Part shown: one piece after another, positions 26,166 to 36,800 of the stretch
Layout: each line of letters begins with the position of its first letter
Numbering within the stretch: position 1 is the stretch's first letter
Assembly (NCBI RefSeq): GCF_900102545.1
Contig: NZ_FNBN01000008.1
Span: 128,019-192,018, forward strand
DNA length: 64,000 bases
Source: Chitinophaga filiformis
Lineage (GTDB): Bacteria; Bacteroidota; Bacteroidia; Chitinophagales; Chitinophagaceae
Reading direction: 5' to 3'
Position numbers and translations under genes: made by a program
The notes under the pieces: model-generated
The model's input: only the letters and a program-made list of their open reading frames with translations
Told to the model about the DNA's origin: nothing
The model's database searches: none

Positions 26166-26312
26166 GGTTTCAGGAGGAGATACCGGGCCTTAGCCCATTT
26201 GAGAGCTGATACGATTGATAGGGTTTAATAGCATTCCTAAGCCTCCTACGCTTGATAAAGCTCAATCGTACGTTCGAAAAGGGGGTACAGCCCGGTATCC
26301 CTATCTGAAACC
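26166..26312. repeat. 147-bp structured element bounded by imperfect inverted repeats
   Basis: The left arm 26166-26188 (GGTTTCAG, then GATACCGGGC at its inner end) pairs with the right arm 26290-26312 (GCCCGGTATC, then CTGAAACC) at 19 of 23 positions. An internal perfect 9-bp pair TACGATTGA (26210-26218) and TCAATCGTA (26262-26270) nests inside. This could be a non-autonomous mobile element or a structured RNA. No duplicated target is visible. Confidence 0.5.
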
Positions 26313-26360
26313 GAATCGCGCCTGATACCAAATATCTAATACCAAATCGCGTCAGACATC

Positions 26361-26398
26361 AAATAAAACGGGGACCATAGCATACCGCTACGGTCCCC
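26361..26398 (-). terminator. Intrinsic terminator of the TonB-dependent receptor gene
   Basis: GGGGACCATAGC (26370-26381) and GCTACGGTCCCC (26387-26398) form an 11/12 stem with a five-base loop. On the minus strand the stem is followed by GTTTTATTTG. It lies 23 bp past the receptor stop codon. Confidence 0.75.
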
Positions 26399-26420
26399 GC
26401 ATCGTATAATAACTCTCAAA

Positions 26421-29177
26421 CTATTTCAACAAATCATCAAACAAAATCGCCGTATAATAAATAGCCCCAGCCTTCGGATTACCATAAGACGTCTGGAAAT
26501 AATGGTTCGTAATATTCGAACCACCTATCTTAATAGTAGCCCTGATCTTCGGAATCCTGTAATTCACCTGCGCATCAACAGTGCTATACGCCGACACTGT
26601 TCCTCTCACAAAACTGGAGCTCCATACAAAGGAATCCTGCCAGCGGTACATCACATTAAAACCTAAGTTCCTGGCAATGCTCTTATTCGCAACACCGATA
26701 TTGAAACGGTATTTCGGAGTGTTAAATGCATTGTCAAGCTCGCCTTTATTGTTTGTAAGGTCATTGTAAGAGAAGTTACCTGACAGCGTCCAGGTATTGA
26801 TCAGGTAATCGAGTCCCAACGCACCACCCTGTGCTTTTACTTTCTCAGGATTATTCACGTAGGTAGCAAATATCCTGGCGCTGCTCAGGGTAGGATCCTG
26901 TGCCAGTGGCACTGTAGGTTGTATCAGCGCAGTATAGGACAGGAAATCTTTGTACGAGCTGTAGTAGTAATAAGCGTCGATCAGCAGGCGGTTGTTTATC
27001 AGGCCCTTGTAGCCAATTTCATAGGCACTTACGCTTTCTGGTTTGAATTTGCCGAAAGTATATTGCTGCAGCTGGGTAGGATCTCCGGTAGCAGCATAGC
27101 GTTGTACGCTGGCTTGCGTGTAACCTTTATTGTTGTAGAGGTCATACTTGGTCAGCAGTTCAGGTAATCCACCTATGAGGCGTGTATTGGCGCGGATAGG
27201 GAGGTCGATATACTGATCCTGGTTGGTAGGATTGCGGTAAGCTGTCTGGAATGACAGGCGGATATTGTGACGGGGAGCAACGGTAAACACACCGGATATA
27301 CGAGGTGTAAAGCGGCCGTCAAAATTCTCGTTCTTGTCATAACGGACAGAACCCGTCAGCTTGATCCTGTCGTGTACCAGTTTCTTACCCACCTGCAGAT
27401 AAGCGCCTACTTCATCGATCTTGATACGTCCGGCGGCATCATCGAAGATGGTACCGTCAGAGTTCAGTGAGTACCTGCGGAAGGCAGCGCCTGCCTGTAC
27501 TTCCAGCACTTTCAGGTGATCGGTGAAGTCATAGAAACCTTCGTAGTGATACAGGTTTGTTTTATCATTGAACTTGGCCCCGTTCCTGCCGGCGCCGAAG
27601 CCGATATAATTGCTGGTGATGGTTTCTTTGGCCTGGTTGAATGCGGCAGTACCAGGTACCAGCCTGTTCCTGTCAGCAATAGACCTGGCAATAGCATGCG
27701 CCTGTGCATCTGTTTTTACACCTGGTGCTCCGGGAAAAACACCCATGCGTGCCTGGTTGTAAACAGTCGCATATTCAGCGAACCATCCACCGGTTACGTT
27801 ACCATCATTGTCTCTGATCACGCTGGGATTATAAGCCTCGTTCAGTATAGTACCAAGTGCGGTGGCATTGTAGGCTTGACCCGAACGTTCCTGCGTGGTA
27901 TAACCACGTACGAAGAAACGTTTGCCCCTTACTTCGATCTTATACTGTCCCAGGTTGAATTTACGGAGGGAATAACGGTCAGAACCTGTGTATACGGTTG
28001 TACCGGTTCCCCAGTTACCCTGGAGGATGGCCTCCGTATTGTCTGTGATCTTGTAGTGAAATGCAGCGCCTGTTTTCACACTGCGTGTGCCGTAGTCCAC
28101 CAGGTCTCTTTCAGCATAACCTGTACGGGATACAGCTTGTCCGTTGAGTAATCCGCCTGAAGCTCCGAAAGTAGTGGTGATCTCATCACCATAAACGTTG
28201 ACACCGTCGTAATTTGGATCTGTAGCATGAGAGAAGCCTGGTTTAGTCCGCAGATTCAGCCTGTCAAAATTCGTAGAATCTACTGCCTGCCAGTCGTCGG
28301 CCTTCATATACCCGAAGTTGAGTTTAAAGGCGAACTTACCGAAGGCTTTGGCATAACGGGCCGTAATATCCGGGATGAAACCGATATGGTCCTGTTGTTT
28401 CTGGCCTACATGGTTAATACCTGCCTGCAGTTTCAGGCTGAGGCCCTGGTAATCGAACGGACTTTTACTGGTCATCAGTAAGGTACCGTTCATACCGCCT
28501 GCACCATACAGCGCAGAGGATGCGCCGGGCAGTAATTCCACGCTGGCTACATCCAGTTCGGAGATGCCGACAATGTTACCCACGGAGAAGTTCAGTCCCG
28601 GGGCCTGGTTGTCCATACCATCCATCAGCTGGTTAAAGCGGGTGTTACCATTGGTATTGAAACCCCTGGTGGTAATGGTACGGAAGGTAAGGCTCTGTAC
28701 GCTGGATTCAACACCTTTCAGAGAAGGCAGGGCGTCATAGAAACTAGGGGTAGGAGATTCGCGTATGGCCGTCGCGTTGAGTTTCTCAATAGATACCGGC
28801 GATTCCAGTATACTCTGAGATACACGACTGGCGGCAACAACGATCTCTTCTCCCAGGATCTCCGTAGAAGCGAGTTGCACAGTAATGTTGCCCGCACTGT
28901 TCACCACCACCGGGGCGGGGCTGTACCCCACGGATGAAAATACCAGTGTGATCGGGAACTGGCGGGTCGTGTTGAATCTGAAATTTCCGCTACCATCCGT
29001 GATGGTACCGGCAAGTGAGCCTTTGACGCTGACAGTGACCCCTGGTAGAGGATTGCCTGTCGTTTTGTCTGTTACAGTACCTGTTACTGTCTGTTGTTGC
29101 TGTCCATAGACCCTTGTAGACAAGTTTATGAGCAACAAAAGGGCGCACAAACAGGTGAGTTGTAGATAGTTCTTCAT
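26421..29177 (-). CDS. TonB-dependent outer-membrane receptor with CarboxypepD_reg-like domain
   Basis: A 918-residue protein. Signal peptide 1-25 (to VYGQ). Residues about 28-110 are a carboxypeptidase-regulatory-like beta-sandwich (VTGTVTDKTTGNPLPGVTVS, GTITDGSGNFRF) usual for Bacteroidota receptors. A plug domain (about 115-230) has LDVASVELLPGASSALYGAG, and a 22-strand barrel fills the remainder, with STVDAQVNYRIPKIRATIKI near the end. There is no SusD partner or glycan locus next to it, so it is not clearly a SusC; siderophore, cobalamin or other TonB-driven ligand is possible. It is a single gene with its own terminator. The 271 bp upstream hold no gene. Confidence 0.93.
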   Translation of the reverse strand: MKNYLQLTCLCALLLLINLSTRVYGQQQQTVTGTVTDKTTGNPLPGVTVSVKGSLAGTITDGSGNFRFNTTRQFPITLVFSSVGYSPAPVVVNSAGNITVQLASTEILGEEIVVAASRVSQSILESPVSIEKLNATAIRESPTPSFYDALPSLKGVESSVQSLTFRTITTRGFNTNGNTRFNQLMDGMDNQAPGLNFSVGNIVGISELDVASVELLPGASSALYGAGGMNGTLLMTSKSPFDYQGLSLKLQAGINHVGQKQQDHIGFIPDITARYAKAFGKFAFKLNFGYMKADDWQAVDSTNFDRLNLRTKPGFSHATDPNYDGVNVYGDEITTTFGASGGLLNGQAVSRTGYAERDLVDYGTRSVKTGAAFHYKITDNTEAILQGNWGTGTTVYTGSDRYSLRKFNLGQYKIEVRGKRFFVRGYTTQERSGQAYNATALGTILNEAYNPSVIRDNDGNVTGGWFAEYATVYNQARMGVFPGAPGVKTDAQAHAIARSIADRNRLVPGTAAFNQAKETITSNYIGFGAGRNGAKFNDKTNLYHYEGFYDFTDHLKVLEVQAGAAFRRYSLNSDGTIFDDAAGRIKIDEVGAYLQVGKKLVHDRIKLTGSVRYDKNENFDGRFTPRISGVFTVAPRHNIRLSFQTAYRNPTNQDQYIDLPIRANTRLIGGLPELLTKYDLYNNKGYTQASVQRYAATGDPTQLQQYTFGKFKPESVSAYEIGYKGLINNRLLIDAYYYYSSYKDFLSYTALIQPTVPLAQDPTLSSARIFATYVNNPEKVKAQGGALGLDYLINTWTLSGNFSYNDLTNNKGELDNAFNTPKYRFNIGVANKSIARNLGFNVMYRWQDSFVWSSSFVRGTVSAYSTVDAQVNYRIPKIRATIKIGGSNITNHYFQTSYGNPKAGAIYYTAILFDDLLK

Positions 29178-29448
29178 ACTGTGGCGATTTAGGATGATCT
29201 TGGGATTACGTATACATTTTGATGAATGTAAGGAAAATAGTTGAATAGTCGACAGCCCGACATTCTATAGTTAACAACCTATACGTTATTATGTTCTGAT
29301 ACGACAAAATGCCTCTTTGACAGCGTTATTGTTTTAACACTGTGTGTTACTACTGCATGCTGAAAATAATTTTGATTGATTGACAATTAGTTGACTGCCC
29401 AGTACTCATTCTCTTTTAAATAGTATTATTCTATTATGTAAATTTACC

Positions 29449-29769
29449 ATGTATGGTTTGAAATTGTTTAAGGGACACCTACACCCATTACCTATGTTAC
29501 CTATGCCTGGATTTTATAGTAACCCTATACCCGCGGTACCGGAGGTTAAAGCAGTCAATTTATTTTCTGTAAGAAAAATTAGCTGTCTGATATTTCTCCT
29601 GCTAATCGGAGCGGCGCTCTTGTTTGCAAACCGAACCCTCGCGCAAAGCTTGCCTCAGGCGCGCCTTTACTTATATATACTCATTGATCGAACAGTAACA
29701 GGTACGTTCATCCCCAGGGTCATAACAGCAACCGAAAGCGGGGATGTGAGATTCATTATTTCAAGATAA
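29449..29769 (+). pseudogene. Internally deleted remnant of a SprB-repeat T9SS protein
   Basis: A 106-codon open frame that joins the two ends of its downstream paralogs. The front has the same signal peptide style and first mature strand (FLLLIGAALLFANRTLAQ, then LYLYILIDR; compare FLLLIGTMLL and VYMYLLIDR in the gene at 33824). Right after IDR it jumps to TVTGTFIPRVITATESGDVR, the last residues of the T9SS sorting domain (VTGTFILRVITETESRDVR in both paralogs). About 1200 internal residues are missing while the frame is kept. The final 75 bp also align closely at DNA level with 33738-33812. It could still be expressed as a tiny exported peptide, since it heads the three-gene array with an 11-bp gap to the next. 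Confidence 0.65.
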
Positions 29770-29780
29770 CCTATATACCA

Positions 29781-32700
29781 ATGACACCGGAAAACAGGCT
29801 TAAGAGCAGCCGATTTATAGCATTTTTTATTTTGATGGGAGCTATGCTGCTGTTGGAAAGGCGTGCTGTAGCACAGAATTATCCCGCCCAGGCGAAGATT
29901 GACTTTTATTGGCTGGTTGATCGTAGTTCCACAGGTGATTATGTCGGTCGTTTTACGACCAAGGATGCTATTCCGGAATGGATCCTTATGGATTCCCTGG
30001 GCGTGTTTGGTCAAAATGATGTACACAGGGCAACCATTACACTTTGGGGAGGTGATATGTATAGTGCTTATTACCCTGACAGACCTGACGCTGCGACCTG
30101 GGGTGTATACCTCGAGAGTCCTTTTCAGGTGTCTGACGTAGATGCATTATATCCTGTAAGTAGTGATGTTTTGAATGTTATTGACGCCCCATACTCGACG
30201 ATCATGGACGATGTGCCATATGTGAATGTTACCCAGCCTGCTATCCAGGGTCAGGTTGTAATCTTTATACACTATCGTGCCCGCCGTCTCTATGCTATGC
30301 CAACCCCGTTCGCACTATCAAGTTCTGTGGCTAACAAAACGATCTGTGCGAATGAACGCATTGACCTTAGAGCTATAGGTTATAATGTCACGACAGAATC
30401 AAACGAATTTGTAACATTTACAACGGAGTGGGAGTATCAGGCAACTGGTGGCGCATGGCAATGGCTAACGTCTTATGAGTTATATGATAAGTGGGGAGTA
30501 CAATCGCCCCTGGCTTTTCGTCCTGAAGAGTTTATTCCGGAAGTAAGAGTTGCCCAACAAACGCTGAGATTCAGATACAGGCACAAGGCCGTTTATAAAA
30601 GTGGAGCCACTTATTATTCCCCTTACTCTCCAATAACAGATCCTATATATGTACAGCCATCCGCGCCAACTGTAGCAGCGGGGGGCATACAAATAACGCC
30701 ATCTTGTCCTGGTACTCAGCATACTGGCACCATTACCATTGCCGGTAACGCTATTAATGGAGGATTTACGCAAATGAGATGGTTATTGCGAAATGGTACC
30801 GCCACCCAGCCTTGCGATCCTTCCGGTTTCAACTGTGGTGATCTGAATCAGGGAAGTAGTGGGGCAGTACCTGTCGCTGGTGGTATTTCCATCTCAGGAC
30901 TTGCCCCGGGCACCTACTCACTCTGGTTGTTGAATCCTGGAGTAGATGTGGGCAGCTGTTATACGCCTTATGTGGTGACTATTCCTGAACTGAATCCGCT
31001 GACAATAACTGAGAACAGTGCCCAGCACATTAACGCATCCTGTTTCAATGCAAGCGATGGCATCATCAGTGTTACTGCTGATGGCGCAGATACCAGTGCA
31101 AGCTACTTCTTTACGTTGTTGTCCGGTGGTGCTGAAGTGCGGCCTGAAACAACAGGAACAGGAAAGAGTATGACATGGAACAACCTGCCTGCAGGTATTT
31201 ATAAAGCACAGGTAAAGAACAGCACTTGCAACATCAACCTTGCATTTACAGGTGATATAGCCATCTCACAACCTGCACCTGTTACAGGAACGCTTGTAGC
31301 CACATCTCCCTTATGTGTATCTCCCGGCGATGGTAACATCTCCGTGGCTGGAACAGGAGCAGCCAATTATCAATTCAATCTTTATAGTAATGGTTCCCTG
31401 GTACAGCAATCAGGAGTGACTACTTCTAATACGTACACATTCACTGACCTGCCGGGAGGATCCTACAGGGCAGAGATCGTTAACAATGATGCACCGCTTT
31501 GCCCTAAATGGGATAGCACAGTTACACTAACTACACTAACGCCGCTTAATATCAAATTCACATCCAAAGATTCAGTGAGCTGCTTCGGCGGCAGTGATGG
31601 TATTATCCGCGTAGAAGGAGAGGGCGGTTCTGGATCATATACATATGCCCTGACAGGTAATGGTCTTAATAAAACCAGTACTACAGGTATATTCACAGGT
31701 CTTCCTGCGGGTGATTACACCATTACATTAAAGAATCAGGGTACGGTTTGTAACGATGTATCAAGTCTTCCAGTCACCATCTTCCAGCGCACCGCATTAA
31801 ATGTGCAATTGACCCAAACACCAATTGGCTGTAATGCTCAGACAGGTGCTATAATAAAGGCAACAGTAACTGGTGGCTCTGGTAGCTACAGCTACGACTG
31901 GCAGCAACTAAAGAACGGCGTCTGGACATCCGGTTCTTTCTGGTTCGATACAGATATTCAAATAGAGGATCTGTCAGCCGGTACTTACCGTGTGGTTATT
32001 ACTGATAGAAAAGCGCCCGCTTGTAGCATTATATCTACAGAAAGCATTGTTCAACCGGCATCTGAAGTACAGATCACTAAGGTAACGGTACAAGATGCTG
32101 TCTGCCTTGCAGATGGTGCTCACATATCAATCTCCGCTACGGGTGGCGATGGTAATTACCTGTATGAATGGTCGCTGGATGGTGCTACTTATCACCCTTT
32201 CACAGCAGCTACAACGCTGACTAATTCAGGTAACTACAAGCTCCGCGTTTCCGATGGACGTGGCTGCACGACAGTATCTTCAACAACCTATGTAGTAGCA
32301 CTTCCGCCGGCAGCTGTCAGCTTCGCAGTTGTCTTATCTGATTACAACGGATATAATATCTCCTGCAAGGGTAATAATAATGGCTTTGTACAGATCACCG
32401 CTACAGGTGGCAACGGTGGCAGTTACAGCGGTTATACCTATGCAATAGACAATGGTGCTTATGGCACGTCTTCACGGATAGAGAATATCACCGCAGGCTC
32501 CCACCAGCTACATGTAAAAGATGGTCGTAGCTGTATCAGTACACGACAGATCACTATGACAGAACCCGCTGGTACATTAGGTTTAAAAGTAGCTGAACAG
32601 GAACATGCCGGTTGTGGCGCAGATCCTGTCGGGCATATCACCGTAGCTCCTGAAGGAGGAACAAGCCCTTATAAATATGCAATAGATAATGACGCATGGC

Positions 32701-33812
32701 AGGATAGTCCTCAGTTCACTGGTCTTGCCGCCGGCAATCATACCTTACTGGTGAAAGACGCCGGGGGGTGTACCACGAGCATTACCACAACACTGACATC
32801 CGCATATATTCCATTAGCTACCACAGCAGATATCACCAATGTGAAATGTTATGGTGAATCCAATGGTGCGTTGACACTCCATGTAAGTGGGGGAGATGGC
32901 AATTATACCTATCAGTGGAATACGCCATCCTTATCCGGCAGTACAGCTGAAAACATTCCAGTGGGAGATTATACCATTAACATTAGTGATGGTAGAGGTT
33001 GTAAACAGGAATTTACCTACACCATCGGTCAGCCTGAGAAACTGGAACTGAAATTAACATCCACCAGTATTTGTGAGGGTGCAAGTGATGGCAGCATTGA
33101 TGCCGCTGTGAGTGGTGGTACTACGCCCTACAAGTATTCACTCGATCAGGGTAGCTGGTTGAATGCCGGTTCATTTAAAGGATTATCCGAAGGTAAATAT
33201 CATCTGGCAGTACAGGATGCAAATGGTTGCGAAGCAAGTGGAGACGTGACTATCAGCAAGTCGAACGCAAAACCAGAAGTGAACTTCCTCGTAGCATCCC
33301 GCAGGAATGCATTTGATACCCTTGTAATAAAAGATATCAGCTTACCAGAGCCAGATAATATCAGCTGGTCATATGACCCCAAAGCAGTGCTCTTAGGCTA
33401 TGACAATGGCACACCGCTGATTAAATTCACTGATCCGGGTACTTATTGGGTAGAAATGACGGCCACCTTTGGTGCATGTACCTATACCCTGAGAAAGGAC
33501 CTTGAGATAGCCGCCTATGATCCGCACGCAGGATCAGGTTATAGCGTACCTGTACAGGTAATAGACACCGTGATGCTATCGCCCAATCCAAACAATGGCA
33601 ATTTCAATTTCAAGATAAAACTAAACCGAAAACAACAGATTGTTGCTTATGTATATGACATGAACGGTATCATAGCCGGCAAAAAACAATACGCACCCAC
33701 TCTGCAGGTAGATGATTCCTTCTCCATAGGAGGAGCTGTAACAGGCACATTCATCCTTAGGGTAATAACGGAAACCGAAAGCAGGGACGTAAGATTCATT
33801 ATTTCAAGATAG
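29781..33812 (+). CDS. Giant SprB-repeat surface protein with T9SS sorting domain (paralog 1)
   Basis: A 1343-residue secreted protein. Signal peptide 1-31 (FFILMGAMLLLERRAVAQ). A head domain of about 170 residues contains IDFYWLVDRSSTGDY. An Ig-like region follows, then about nine SprB-type repeats, each with a Cys-x-G-x-x-x-G-x-I core: SCFNASDGIISVTADG, SCFGGSDGIIRVEGEGG, SCKGNNNGFVQITATGG, KCYGESNGALTLHVSGG and ICEGASDGSIDAAVSGG. The end is a type A T9SS domain (MLSPNPNNGNFNFKIKL, VTGTFILRVITETESRDVRF). SprB repeats occur in gliding-motility adhesins; this one may mediate surface adhesion or glycan contact. It is followed after 11 bp by a paralog with a different head. Confidence 0.92.
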   Translation: MTPENRLKSSRFIAFFILMGAMLLLERRAVAQNYPAQAKIDFYWLVDRSSTGDYVGRFTTKDAIPEWILMDSLGVFGQNDVHRATITLWGGDMYSAYYPDRPDAATWGVYLESPFQVSDVDALYPVSSDVLNVIDAPYSTIMDDVPYVNVTQPAIQGQVVIFIHYRARRLYAMPTPFALSSSVANKTICANERIDLRAIGYNVTTESNEFVTFTTEWEYQATGGAWQWLTSYELYDKWGVQSPLAFRPEEFIPEVRVAQQTLRFRYRHKAVYKSGATYYSPYSPITDPIYVQPSAPTVAAGGIQITPSCPGTQHTGTITIAGNAINGGFTQMRWLLRNGTATQPCDPSGFNCGDLNQGSSGAVPVAGGISISGLAPGTYSLWLLNPGVDVGSCYTPYVVTIPELNPLTITENSAQHINASCFNASDGIISVTADGADTSASYFFTLLSGGAEVRPETTGTGKSMTWNNLPAGIYKAQVKNSTCNINLAFTGDIAISQPAPVTGTLVATSPLCVSPGDGNISVAGTGAANYQFNLYSNGSLVQQSGVTTSNTYTFTDLPGGSYRAEIVNNDAPLCPKWDSTVTLTTLTPLNIKFTSKDSVSCFGGSDGIIRVEGEGGSGSYTYALTGNGLNKTSTTGIFTGLPAGDYTITLKNQGTVCNDVSSLPVTIFQRTALNVQLTQTPIGCNAQTGAIIKATVTGGSGSYSYDWQQLKNGVWTSGSFWFDTDIQIEDLSAGTYRVVITDRKAPACSIISTESIVQPASEVQITKVTVQDAVCLADGAHISISATGGDGNYLYEWSLDGATYHPFTAATTLTNSGNYKLRVSDGRGCTTVSSTTYVVALPPAAVSFAVVLSDYNGYNISCKGNNNGFVQITATGGNGGSYSGYTYAIDNGAYGTSSRIENITAGSHQLHVKDGRSCISTRQITMTEPAGTLGLKVAEQEHAGCGADPVGHITVAPEGGTSPYKYAIDNDAWQDSPQFTGLAAGNHTLLVKDAGGCTTSITTTLTSAYIPLATTADITNVKCYGESNGALTLHVSGGDGNYTYQWNTPSLSGSTAENIPVGDYTINISDGRGCKQEFTYTIGQPEKLELKLTSTSICEGASDGSIDAAVSGGTTPYKYSLDQGSWLNAGSFKGLSEGKYHLAVQDANGCEASGDVTISKSNAKPEVNFLVASRRNAFDTLVIKDISLPEPDNISWSYDPKAVLLGYDNGTPLIKFTDPGTYWVEMTATFGACTYTLRKDLEIAAYDPHAGSGYSVPVQVIDTVMLSPNPNNGNFNFKIKLNRKQQIVAYVYDMNGIIAGKKQYAPTLQVDDSFSIGGAVTGTFILRVITETESRDVRFIISR

Positions 33813-33823
33813 TAATAACCCAG

Positions 33824-36800
33824 ATGACACAAAATAGTAAGGGCAGGATGCGTCTTGCCCTATTCTTACTTTTGATAGGAACAATGCTGCTATATAGTAC
33901 CAGGTCTTTCGCGCAGATGGACGGCAAACAGCAGGTTTATATGTATTTGCTGATTGATAGAGACTACCCATATGAGGACTTTGGCAGCCTGATTGTTAAA
34001 GATGGCAATCCGGATGTGGTCACGCTTAGTCAGTTGGGATACAATAGTGATTTTGACATTCAAAGCGGATATATTTCTCTTTGGATAGGGGATGTGAGTT
34101 ACACGTTAAATAATCCATATGGCTATGGTGTTGATGTGCAAAGCCCTGCCATTCCATATGATCCGGAGATGCTATTTCCCCTCGGCAATGATGCGCTAAG
34201 TATTATTAGCGATCCCAATTCGAGGATCAAAGAAGAGATCCCATATACCATATGTACAGCCTACCGGGAAAATAATTCCCCGATTGTTTTTCGGGCCAGG
34301 TGGGTGTACGCAATGTCTGCACCCCTGACACTGCAAAGTGCTTCTTTCGGAACGAGGATCTGCGCAAATCAGGGTGTATCTCTCAGACCTGCAGGAGAGA
34401 ATGTAGTGACGGGATCAAATGATTTTGTAGCATGGTCGACTGAATATGAATATCAGTTAACAGATGGTATATGGAGACCATTGAATTCAGGAGGAAGTGC
34501 CTATGGCACTGGCTTTCTTCCTTACCAGGTTATTCCCGAATTGAGGAATGGTATACAAACGGTAAAGTTCAGGTACCGGATGAAGGCGGTCTATCCAAGT
34601 CATACTTATTATTCGCCTTACTCTGTTACAACACCTTCGATCGAAATACTGCCTGCTGCACCGACAATAGCTGCCGGTGGTATTCATACCACGCCTTCCT
34701 GTGCCGGTAATCAGAACAATGGTACTGTCACCATTCCAGGGAGCGCCATCAATGGCGGATTCCCAACAATAAGGTGGCTGCTGAGAAGTGGTACACAAAA
34801 CGAAGCCTGTGATCCTGCTATAGGGAATTGCGGTGCATTGGACAAGTGGAGTGACGGAGCGGTGCCTGCGGCTAATGATATCTCCATCACAGGACTGGCT
34901 CCCGGTAACTATACGCTCTGGATGATAAATCCTGCCGCGGATGCCGGTAGTTGTTTCACGCCTTATCCGGTGGTCATCCCCGAGTTGCCACCCCTGACAA
35001 TAACCGAAAACACAGCCCAGCATGTTAATGTATCCTGCTTCAACGCCAACGATGGTTCCATCAGTGTCACGGCAGCAGGTGCCGATGAAACAGCTTCATA
35101 TGCCTTTACTTTATTGTCTGGAGGTATTGCCGTACAGCCCGAAACAACAGTAAGCGGTAAGACTTTCACATGGAATAACCTCATTGCAGGTACTTATAAA
35201 GTACAGGTGAAGAACAGCAGCTGTAGTACTGTACCGGCTTTCACCGGAGATATTGTTATCTCACAACCCGGCCATTTGACAGGTGCCCTGGTAGCCACAT
35301 CTCCATTATGTGCATCTCCGGGTGATGGTACAATTTCCATGCTTGCAAATGGAACTGCTTCTGCCTATCAATTCAATCTTTATAACAACGGCACACTGGT
35401 AAAACAAGCCACCGTGTCTGCTAATACTTATACTTTCACAGATTTAGCCGGCGGTACTTACCGCGCGGAGATCATCAACAATGATGCGCCGCTTTGCCCG
35501 GCATGGGATAGTACCGTTACATTGAGTACGCTGGTGCCGCTGACCGTTAAGTTTGTATCCAAAGATTCTGTCAGCTGCTTCGGAGGTAATGACGGTCGTC
35601 TGGAAGTAACAGCAGAAGGAGGTTCTGGTTCGTATACCTATACCCTGACAGGTAATGGCCTTAATAAAACCAGTACCACAGGCATCTTCACTGATCTTCC
35701 GGCTGGCGATTATACCATCACTCTGAAGAATCAGGGTACGGCTTGTAATGATGAGTCGACTTTGACCGCCACTATCTTCCAGCGTACAGCCCTGAATATG
35801 CAATTGACCCAAACACCGATTGGTTGTGATGCTCAGACGGGCGCTATAATAAAGGCAATAGTAACCGGTGGCTCCGGCAGCTACAGCTACGACTGGCAAC
35901 AATTGAAAAACGGTGTATGGACATCCGGTACATTCTGGTTCGATACAGACACTCAAATAGATGATCTGTCAGCTGGTACTTACCGGGTTATCATTACTGA
36001 TAGAAAATCTCCTGCTTGTAACGTTATATCCGCAGAAACTACTGTTCAGGCGGTATCTGAGATGCAGATCACGAATGTAAAAGTACAAGACGCTGTTTGC
36101 CTGGCTGATGGGGCTCATATCTCAATAACTACTACGGGTGGTGATGGTGCATACCTGTATGAATGGTCACTGGATGGCAGTACTTATCACGCTTTCACGG
36201 CAACTACAGCATTGACTACGGCAGGTAACTACAAGTTCCGCGTTTTTGATGGCCGTGGCTGTATGTTAGCTGCGCCTGCTACTTATGCAGTGACGCTTCC
36301 GTCACAACCACTTAGCTTCTCTACTGTTCTCTCTGATTACAACGGGTACAATGTTTCCTGCAAAGGCAATGGTAATGGTTATGTACAGATAACAGCTACC
36401 GGTGGTAATGGTGGTAGTTATACTGGCTATACCTACGCAATTGACAATGGTGCATATGGCACGTCCTCACGGATAGAAAACATCACTGCAGGCACCCACC
36501 AGCTACATGTGAAAGATGGCCGTGGCTGTATCAGCACACAACCAGTCACTATGACTGAACCGGCCAGTGTCCTGGGACTGCGGGTAACCGAAAAAGAACA
36601 TCCTGGATGTGGTGCAGATCCTATTGGCCATATTACTGTAGCTCCTGAGGGAGGAACAAGCCCTTATAAGTATGCGATAAATAATGGTACATGGCAGGAT
36701 AGTCCAGTGTTCACCGGACTTTCCGCAGGTGACTATATCTTTCGTATACGTGATGCAGGTGCCTGTATTGATGATACTACAGTAACATTAACAGCTACCT

